The position numbers and the translations under genes were made by a program. Below are positions 36,333-42,524 of a stretch of DNA of 64,000 nt, piece by piece; the stretch's first letter is position 1, and each line of letters begins with the position of its first letter. The stretch is from JBLWXV01 sp048267245 (GTDB lineage Bacteria > Bdellovibrionota > Bacteriovoracia > Bacteriovoracales > Bacteriovoracaceae), in the NCBI GenBank assembly GCA_048267245.1, contig JBLWXV010000001.1:1550001-1614000 (forward strand). Reading direction: 5' to 3'. The notes beneath the pieces were generated by a model. The model was not told where the DNA came from. It saw nothing but the letters and a program-made list of their open reading frames with translations, and made no database searches.

Positions 36333-37025
36333 GTGAGCGCTGTGTTTCAAGAGAGTTTCAATCACGCCAAGCTAGTGATGCTTGATGTGAGTCTAAGTAC
36401 GCGCGATCTCTATGCTGTTGAACTCTCTCGCCTCAACCTTCCCAAGGCGCTTGAAAACGCCCATCCCAGGCGCGTTCTAGAGTTTAAGATTGGACGTCTA
36501 TGCGCCTTGCTCGCGATCAAAGAACTAACAGGTAGAGAAGACTGTGAAATTGGAGTTGGTTCCCAGCGAGAACCACTATGGCCAGATGATCTTGTTGGCA
36601 GTATCTCTCATTCAAAAGAGCAGGCATGCGCCGTGGTGGCGAGAAAGAGTGAAGTGGGACTACTAGGTGTAGATCTCGAGCAATGGCCGCGAGTGCGCGA
36701 AGAGCTGAGCTCGCAGATTTGTACCGACGATGAGCTCGCCGATCTTTTAAAAGACTCGACCTTTGGCCAGCAAGAGATTCTCACCTTAATTTTTAGTATC
36801 AAAGAAGCACTCTATAAGGCCCTCTATCCCAGCGTCAGGCATTTCTTTGGTTTTAAAGCCGCGCGGGTTCGCTCTATTTCTAAGGCGTTAGTATCAGGTC
36901 AGGGTTTGATTGAGGTTGAACTTCTCGAGCAACTTAGTGAAGAGTTTGGCCCTATGGGTGTGAAGTTTTTTCACGGGCGCTACTGTATTAGACAGGGTGT
37001 TGTTCAGTGCTCATTCGAAATCTAG
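36333..37025 (+). CDS. 4'-phosphopantetheinyl transferase (EntD/Sfp type)
   Basis: A 230-residue enzyme that moves the phosphopantetheine arm from CoA to a carrier protein. The motifs are VGSISHSKEQA (88-98), GVDLEQ (112-117, Mg-binding) and FSIKEALYKALYP (153-165). Start GTG at 36333 with GGAG five bases upstream. No carrier protein, NRPS or PKS gene is in the window, so the target is elsewhere (perhaps AcpS-independent lipid or secondary metabolism). It is a lone gene between the glycosidase and the initiating transferase. Confidence 0.88.
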   Translation: MSAVFQESFNHAKLVMLDVSLSTRDLYAVELSRLNLPKALENAHPRRVLEFKIGRLCALLAIKELTGREDCEIGVGSQREPLWPDDLVGSISHSKEQACAVVARKSEVGLLGVDLEQWPRVREELSSQICTDDELADLLKDSTFGQQEILTLIFSIKEALYKALYPSVRHFFGFKAARVRSISKALVSGQGLIEVELLEQLSEEFGPMGVKFFHGRYCIRQGVVQCSFEI

Positions 37026-37230
37026 CAGTTGGTGTGTGAAGTTAATTTTTTGTAAATGTCCCTTGAGCGCCGTTGTTCATCTTCTAACACCTCGCGAGCA
37101 TGTATTTTTTTTAAGGTTTAAAACCAACAAAATTCTAACTTTGATTTTAATCGACTCAAATCCAGGGGCATGGTAAAAGCTGTTTGATTATTTCATGCTT
37201 ACTTTGAGTTTTATTTGTAATGGAGAATTT

Positions 37231-37911
37231 ATGCCACCTCTAGCAGTCGTTGAATCAAGAATCTTAGATGTTCAGCAATTTGATATGAGTTCAATCTTCT
37301 TCACAGATACAAAAATTTTTAGAAAACTTTGGATCGAAGAGAGCACGCTCTCAATCGCCGAGAGATTACTTGCTGGCCTAATGCTTGTTTTACTTCTTCC
37401 TGTCATGCTGGTTGTTGCAGTCGCGGTAAAGCTTTCAATGGGTGGAGATGTCTTTTACCGCCAAGTTCGCGTTGGAAAGTATGGCAAAGAATTTTCAATC
37501 ATTAAGTTTAGATCAATGGTAGCTGATGCCGAAGCAAAGACCGGCCCAGTTCTCGCTACTGAAAATGATCCACGCATTACCCGCCTGGGCAATATTCTTC
37601 GCAAGAGCCATCTCGATGAACTACCACAACTAATCAATGTTCTTAGAGGTGAGATGTCATTCGTGGGCCCTCGTCCTGAAAGGCCAAATTTCGTAAGCGT
37701 TTATGATAATGAAGTGAATGGCTATGTCAGACGAAAGGAAGTAAAACCAGGAATCACAGGTCTTGCTCAAATTTGCCTTCCTTACGATGCTACGGCAAAC
37801 GATAAGATCTCATACGATATCTTCTACATCGATCGTCGTAAGTCGATTGTTTTTAATGCAATGATTTGCTTCTATACGGCCAAGAAAATGGTCACTTTCT
37901 ATCAGTCTTAA
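37231..37911 (+). CDS. Initiating sugar-phosphate transferase (undecaprenyl-phosphate)
   Basis: A 226-residue membrane enzyme of the WcaJ/PglC/RfbP type. It moves a sugar-1-phosphate to undecaprenyl phosphate, the first step of lipid-linked glycan assembly. One membrane hairpin lies at about residues 40-60 (LLAGLMLVLLLPVMLVVAVA). VFYRQVRVGKYGKEFSIIKFRSM, the Asp-Glu dyad segment KSHLDELPQLINVL, GPRPERP and KPGITGLAQ are diagnostic. I chose the ATG at 37231 because GGAG lies 6 bases ahead; the longer frame from 37195 has no ribosome site. Its stop shares TTAA with the convergent metallopeptidase-like gene. The 205 bases upstream hold no gene. Confidence 0.92.
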   Translation: MPPLAVVESRILDVQQFDMSSIFFTDTKIFRKLWIEESTLSIAERLLAGLMLVLLLPVMLVVAVAVKLSMGGDVFYRQVRVGKYGKEFSIIKFRSMVADAEAKTGPVLATENDPRITRLGNILRKSHLDELPQLINVLRGEMSFVGPRPERPNFVSVYDNEVNGYVRRKEVKPGITGLAQICLPYDATANDKISYDIFYIDRRKSIVFNAMICFYTAKKMVTFYQS

Positions 37912-38456
37912 TTTTCACTGGTGAGAAGCTCGGCCGTCAGGCGTGAGATTCTCACCTTTGTATCTATGCTTTGAGGGGAGTCGAGAAGCACCTCTTGAAT
38001 TTCGTGACCAAATCCACACATATGCGCAAAGTAGTCTGCCTGGACTTGGGCTTCGAGTATGTCCATAACTTTTTTGCTGTGATCAAAGTAGAGATGTCCA
38101 AGCTCGTGCAAGATAATTGAAATTCCTCGAAAATAGCTTGCCGAGTGGAGTAGTTTTACTAGGTCTGGAAAAATTAAAACTAGATCAGTATGGGGTTGCG
38201 CCCCTAGTGCACAAGCAAGACTACCTGTGCTTGGAATGAAGACCACTTCTCGCTCGCTGATGAATTTTAGACATGCCTTTGCAGGAAGAGAGTGAATGGC
38301 TATCTCAAATGAGCGGGTGAGTTCTTTATCTTGAATAATCCACTGGTGGGCCGCATTGGTCTCAAATCGCTGCCAAACTCTCTGTCTCAACTGTCTGAGA
38401 GTAAGCTTTTCGCCTTTAGTTGATCTCGCAAGTATGACTTTGAATTTTTCCAGCAT
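37908..38456 (-). CDS. HELGH-motif zinc metallopeptidase-like protein
   Basis: A 182-residue protein with no signal peptide. IILHELGHLYFDH (His117, Glu118, His121) is a zincin motif. Asp141 in EAQVQADYFA is placed like the third ligand in ImmA/IrrE-type and M48-like peptidases. The rest is unassigned. ImmA-type proteins cut repressors, but no phage or ICE genes adjoin it. Function is inferred from the motif only. Confidence 0.6.
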   Translation of the reverse strand: MLEKFKVILARSTKGEKLTLRQLRQRVWQRFETNAAHQWIIQDKELTRSFEIAIHSLPAKACLKFISEREVVFIPSTGSLACALGAQPHTDLVLIFPDLVKLLHSASYFRGISIILHELGHLYFDHSKKVMDILEAQVQADYFAHMCGFGHEIQEVLLDSPQSIDTKVRISRLTAELLTSEN

Positions 38457-38575
38457 GAGGGCCTCCCCATACTTATTCGGAAAAGGGGAGTGCTCTCCTA
38501 AGTTAGCTGCGCTCTAGAGGCAAAGCTTGCCAGGAAAGCCCTGGAGTAACGAATATTGGCTAATATAGAACTATT

Positions 38576-38950
38576 ATGATGCGTTTTTTTTCCATTCTAC
38601 TTTTCTGCTTATTTGTAACTGGAAACTCCCTGGCTAGAGAGAAGTCTGAGTCATTCATGGTTATCTTTCTCAATGACCATGTCAAAGTGGTGGCCCCTGA
38701 TAAGCTGACAAAAGAGAGCTTTGTCATAATTGAGAATAAATCTCTCTCTAAGCTTTGGGCGAGGATAGAAGCTCCGCTTGGAAATATTGTTGAACAGGTG
38801 GCCATTGAAGCAGGAGAGCGTGCATCCTACTCATTGAAAGCGGCCTTTGGACAGAAAATATATCTGGTCCCCCTAAGCCCGGCCTCACAAGAAGTTGAAC
38901 TCATCCCTGGAAAAGACTCGTATGAGATTCCTGCGCAAAACAAAAACTAA
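38576..38950 (+). CDS. Small secreted protein of unknown function
   Basis: 124 residues with a signal peptide (MRFFSILLFCLFVTGNSLA), then a beta-rich domain (about 25-115). No family recognised. It is followed by the metallophosphoesterase gene whose ATG lies 29 bases inside its 3' end, so the two are coupled. A periplasmic partner for that pathway is possible. Confidence 0.55.
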   Translation: MMRFFSILLFCLFVTGNSLAREKSESFMVIFLNDHVKVVAPDKLTKESFVIIENKSLSKLWARIEAPLGNIVEQVAIEAGERASYSLKAAFGQKIYLVPLSPASQEVELIPGKDSYEIPAQNKN

Positions 38951-40046
38951 AAAATCCATTCTAGTCATCTCAGATATTCACTTGGGGGCAGGTGCTTTTG
39001 TCGATGGTGTGCGCAACTACCTTGAAGACTTTCACCACGACACCGAACTTGTTGATTTTCTCGAGTACTACTCCAATGGCGACTTTGCTAGTAGAGAAGT
39101 GGAACTCATCGTTAACGGTGATCTCTTTGACTTTCTTGCCGTTCCCTTTGTGCCCTTCTTTGATGATGAGTTCTGGTCTGAGGATGCAGCGGTTGCGAAG
39201 TTTGAGATGATACTAGCGGCCCATAGTGAAGTGGTCGATGCCCTAAAGACTTTTGTCAAATCTAAGAAGAAAAAATTAGTTTATATTATCGGCAATCACG
39301 ACGCTGAAATGATTTTTCCTAAAGTTAAGGAGATGTTCTTTAATCTCTTTGATGAAGACGTACGTGATCGAGTAGAGCTAGTTGCCAATAAAGAGGGAGA
39401 ATATTCCCCCCATCCTGGTGTTGTGATTCAACATGGGCACGACTACGAGATTGCTCACCAATTTACTCCTGAAGACGCTCTGGTTAAATCTAAGGAGGGA
39501 AAGCTCTATTTCATTCCACCTTGGGGATCATACTATGTCACTCGAGTCATAAATAAATTTAAAGAGCAAAGACCTTATATCAATGCAGTGAGACCCATCC
39601 GCAAGTTTATGATAAATGGTTTTATTTATGACACTCTCTTTACCATTCGCTTTGGCCTTGCCAATTGTTTCTACTTCATCATGGTTCGATTTATCTCGCT
39701 TTTTAAAACAAAGGATAAACTCTCTAGCATCCTTGAAAACTCTCTGCGCGAGCTCACTCTCTTTCAAGACTATGAAAGCTTGACTAAAGAGACGCTTGAT
39801 AGCCGGGAAGATATTAAAGTCTTATTGGTGGGTCACACTCACGAGCCCATTTACCGACCATATAGCGATGGTTCAACGTTTATAAATACCGGTACCTGGA
39901 CCCGTATGGTAAATCTAGATTTTGGTCATAGAGGGGAGAGTTCTCAACTCACTTATGCTCAGGTCTTTGTACGCGATGATGGAGCGCTTGAGGCAGTTCT
40001 CAATTGTTGGAAAGGGCTCCGAAAAGAGCCCTTTGAAGAATATTAA
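38922..40046 (+). CDS. Calcineurin-like metallophosphoesterase
   Basis: A 374-residue enzyme with the full dimetal motif set: SDIHLG (Asp18, His20), NGDLFDF, IGNHDAE, QHGHDYE and GHTHEP. LpxH-type lipid A diphosphatases look similar but are about 240 residues. An insert near 200-275 with hydrophobic segments (FTIRFGLANCFYFIMVRFIS) suggests membrane association. I start it at the ATG at 38922, inside the previous gene, with GGAAAAGA ahead. Its 3' end contains a 9-bp GC-rich hairpin (see separate entry). Confidence 0.85.
   Translation: MRFLRKTKTKKSILVISDIHLGAGAFVDGVRNYLEDFHHDTELVDFLEYYSNGDFASREVELIVNGDLFDFLAVPFVPFFDDEFWSEDAAVAKFEMILAAHSEVVDALKTFVKSKKKKLVYIIGNHDAEMIFPKVKEMFFNLFDEDVRDRVELVANKEGEYSPHPGVVIQHGHDYEIAHQFTPEDALVKSKEGKLYFIPPWGSYYVTRVINKFKEQRPYINAVRPIRKFMINGFIYDTLFTIRFGLANCFYFIMVRFISLFKTKDKLSSILENSLRELTLFQDYESLTKETLDSREDIKVLLVGHTHEPIYRPYSDGSTFINTGTWTRMVNLDFGHRGESSQLTYAQVFVRDDGALEAVLNCWKGLRKEPFEEY
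40011..40034 (+). terminator. Coding-embedded hairpin at the end of the metallophosphoesterase
   Basis: AAAGGGCTC (40011-40019) and GAGCCCTTT (40026-40034) around CGAAAA, within the last codons before the stop at 40046. It lies between convergent genes and looks like a terminator, but the U-tract is only TTT. Confidence 0.45.
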
Positions 40047-40052
40047 TCTCTT

Positions 40053-40577
40053 TTATTCAGGCGATGGAGCATGTCCTTCTTTATAGCAAAGCTCCATATA
40101 GAATTCTCCGTGAGCAGACTTCATTGGAATGAGCACCACGACAGTCTTTGGAGGATACTTAATATTGTGGCCAGGACCTTCGATCATTGAAGGAATCGCC
40201 ATGTTAGAAGTGTAGCCGATAGTTCCTAGGTCGCGCTTGGCATTTCCCATGATCATATTGCAGATTTCACCACCCACGTCGGCGATCTCGTCATTATATT
40301 CAGTAAAGTTGTCCATGAGCATGGCGCTTGAGATCTTAAGGTAGGTTTCATAAGGCCAGCTTAGAACTAGCATTGCCTTGTAGGGAATCTTGGCCCCATT
40401 TTTTTCAACCTCACCACTTAGGCCTAGCACTGCAGAGACATCGCCCTTTGAGCTTGAGTCTTGCTTTACTTGAGGCTTTCCTGGCTCAAGCTTAGTGAAG
40501 ACCATGGTTTCAAAAACATTCTTGCTGGCTTCAATAAAGGGCCTAGCAAAGTCTACAAAATTAGTCATTTCCCCCAC
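40053..40577 (-). CDS. CheX-family chemotaxis phosphatase
   Basis: A 174-residue protein of the CheC/CheX/FliY group, which dephosphorylates CheY. The active-site pair ExxN is present in GGEICNMIMGNAK (Glu104, Asn107). Start either GTG at 40577, with GGGAG six bases upstream, or ATG at 40568; spacing favours the GTG. It is the last gene of a leftward operon with CheY, the natural substrate. Confidence 0.85.
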   Translation of the reverse strand: MGEMTNFVDFARPFIEASKNVFETMVFTKLEPGKPQVKQDSSSKGDVSAVLGLSGEVEKNGAKIPYKAMLVLSWPYETYLKISSAMLMDNFTEYNDEIADVGGEICNMIMGNAKRDLGTIGYTSNMAIPSMIEGPGHNIKYPPKTVVVLIPMKSAHGEFYMELCYKEGHAPSPE

Positions 40578-40588
40578 AACTCTCTCCC

Positions 40589-41035
40589 TTATTCCTCGAA
40601 GCCAACACTGGCACGTTTAATATCTTTAAATTTCTCAGCTAACCATTTGAGGCGCTCATTAAGGGCCTCTGAACTTACACCCTTTGCAGGGTCTTGCTTC
40701 TGTTTGAGATTTTGAATCATTTTCGCTAGCGCCTCATTAGCGTCAAAGAGAATTGAGACCGTGATCTCTTTGAGTGGGAGTTCATTAGTCTGACTTCCCT
40801 TGTAGCCAATGGCCTTCCCTAATTTGGCAATAGTGCCAATGCTCGAGAGACCGATTGACTCGGCAGCACCCATGATTCGATCGACAATCTGTCCGTATTT
40901 CTCAAGAAGCTCGTTATTGGTCATATCATCTTCGAGCTCTTCAAGAAGACTCTGCATCTCCTCAATGAGCCCCTCACTTTCTTCACAAAAGGCCTCTATG
41001 ATTTCGGCCATATCTGGGTCGTTATAGTCAATCAC
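40589..41035 (-). CDS. HPt-like helical protein lacking the phospho-histidine
   Basis: A 148-residue all-helical protein. Residues about 10-90 resemble the HPt domain of CheA-like proteins (IIEAFCEESEGLIEEMQSLL, then QIVDRIMGAAESIGLSSI). In the motif AHTIKGGA the histidine position reads Asp52 (VDRIMGAA), so phosphotransfer by the usual route is unlikely. A second helical region follows. It lies between CheY and CheX genes (11-base gaps), so it may bind a response regulator without phosphorylating it. Confidence 0.65.
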   Translation of the reverse strand: MIDYNDPDMAEIIEAFCEESEGLIEEMQSLLEELEDDMTNNELLEKYGQIVDRIMGAAESIGLSSIGTIAKLGKAIGYKGSQTNELPLKEITVSILFDANEALAKMIQNLKQKQDPAKGVSSEALNERLKWLAEKFKDIKRASVGFEE

Positions 41036-41046
41036 TGGATTTCGTC

Positions 41047-41445
41047 CTATTTATTAAAAATTTTGTCGATCTTTTCTTTAAGAACCTGTGCCGAAAAAGG
41101 CTTCACAATGAAGTTACTCACTCCGGCCTTCACCGCAATCACGACGTTGCCCTGTTCCGCTTCCGCAGTAATCATCAGGAAGGGGAGGTGCTTATACTCT
41201 TCTGTAGAGCGGATATTTTTAAGAAGATCTAATCCAGTCATTTGTGGCATGTTCCAATCCGATACGATGAATTGGTATGGTTCGCCATTGGCGTGGGCCT
41301 CTTGAATCATGGGCCACGCAGTCGCTCCGTCGTCAGCTTCGTGGAGATTTTTAAATCCAATTTGACCGAGCATATTCTTAATAATTTTTCTCATCGTTGC
41401 CATATCATCGATGACAAGGACTTTCATGTTTGCGTTGATCGCCAT
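41047..41445 (-). CDS. cheY: Chemotaxis response regulator CheY
   Basis: A 132-residue single receiver domain. Acidic pocket Asp13/Asp14 (VIDDM), phospho-acceptor Asp63 (VSDWNMP), Thr93 (MITAEA) and Lys115 (VKPF) are all present. KNLHEADDG is the usual helix-strand link. GGAGG is nine bases before the ATG. It is expected to bind the flagellar switch when phosphorylated; the CheX gene in the same operon provides the phosphatase. Confidence 0.93.
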   Translation of the reverse strand: MAINANMKVLVIDDMATMRKIIKNMLGQIGFKNLHEADDGATAWPMIQEAHANGEPYQFIVSDWNMPQMTGLDLLKNIRSTEEYKHLPFLMITAEAEQGNVVIAVKAGVSNFIVKPFSAQVLKEKIDKIFNK

Positions 41446-41477
41446 AAATTGGATCCTCCAAAAAATATTATAAAAGC

Positions 41478-42521
41478 TTAACTTGCTTGTTTTTCTTCTG
41501 GTTCAGTATTCGTGCTTAAAAGATTGATTAAGTTATCGTAAATTGTATCGCCAAACTGAAATTCGAGTCCAGGGGCAAATGTTTTTTCCTTTAAGTTTCT
41601 TAAGACAGAGGTCAACGGCGTAGGGCTTCCAGTGACCTTTCCACTGGCATATTCAAGCACGTGGGCGACGGCACCTAAAATCAGTGAAAGAGGCTCTAAT
41701 GCGCTTCCCATAATGCCCCGTGGGTATCCACGCCCATCATCGCGCTCGTGGTGATCCTCGATAATTTTGAGTACTCTCTCATTTAATTCAACCTTACTTT
41801 TTCTAATCAGGTGATGGGAGAGTCCGGGGTGCTTTTGATATTTATTCTTCTGTTTTGGCGAGAAATTGAGGCAAGCATTCTGTGAATAAAAGAGATCTAA
41901 TTGAGTAAGTCCAATATGAGACAGGAAAGCCGCGCATACCAGATCCCCGAGAGTACTCTCATCTCTCATATCGAGATTCTTGGCCATATAGTAACTGAGT
42001 GCAACGATCCGATTTGTATGATTGTCCTCTTTAAGCAGACTCTCGGCCAAGTATGAAGCGAGAGAGACGCAAGGGGAGACTCGAGGCGAGAAGGCCATGA
42101 TCTCTAGTCTTGCTCTGCGAATGATAGGGAGAAAGTCTCCGCTCTGACTAGAGGCACTCAAAACTTCTTTAAAGGGAAAGACTTCCTCAGTTGAGTTTGA
42201 GAGCACTTCTTTGAGTTCTCGACCTCTCTTATCAAGTGGATCTTCATCCTTTTCTTTTAGTGAGGGGATATCCTCTTGCTTGTGATCGAGTGAGCGAAGA
42301 AAGGTCTTTGATTGCTTTCTGGCAACAGCAAGTTCGCCACCTTTTGAGAGGAGGAAGTCCATAAACTCCATCTTCTCTTTTGTAAGGGGGCTATTTCCAT
42401 AGAGGTAGATTGTATATTTTCCGCTGACAGGGTGAAAAATGAAGAGATTAAATCCAAAGATTTTCTCACCTTTTAAGTGCTCTTTTGTAATGTGAAAGTA
42501 TTCGCTCTCTTGCATCTTCAT
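41478..42521 (-). CDS. Degenerate HD-GYP-domain protein
   Basis: A 347-residue protein. The first 75 residues form an uncharacterised beta-rich region. A charged linker follows. The HD-GYP-like core runs from about 165: NHTNRIVAL, FLSHIGLTQL (199-208) where the catalytic HD is replaced by Ser-His, KHPGLSHHLI, then DHHERDDGRGYPRG (256-269) with the GYP motif intact. Loss of the HD dyad makes classical c-di-GMP hydrolysis doubtful, so it may be a c-di-GMP sensor. Second gene of the signalling operon, four bases from the scaffold-like gene. Confidence 0.75.
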   Translation of the reverse strand: MKMQESEYFHITKEHLKGEKIFGFNLFIFHPVSGKYTIYLYGNSPLTKEKMEFMDFLLSKGGELAVARKQSKTFLRSLDHKQEDIPSLKEKDEDPLDKRGRELKEVLSNSTEEVFPFKEVLSASSQSGDFLPIIRRARLEIMAFSPRVSPCVSLASYLAESLLKEDNHTNRIVALSYYMAKNLDMRDESTLGDLVCAAFLSHIGLTQLDLFYSQNACLNFSPKQKNKYQKHPGLSHHLIRKSKVELNERVLKIIEDHHERDDGRGYPRGIMGSALEPLSLILGAVAHVLEYASGKVTGSPTPLTSVLRNLKEKTFAPGLEFQFGDTIYDNLINLLSTNTEPEEKQAS

Positions 42522-42524
42522 CTC

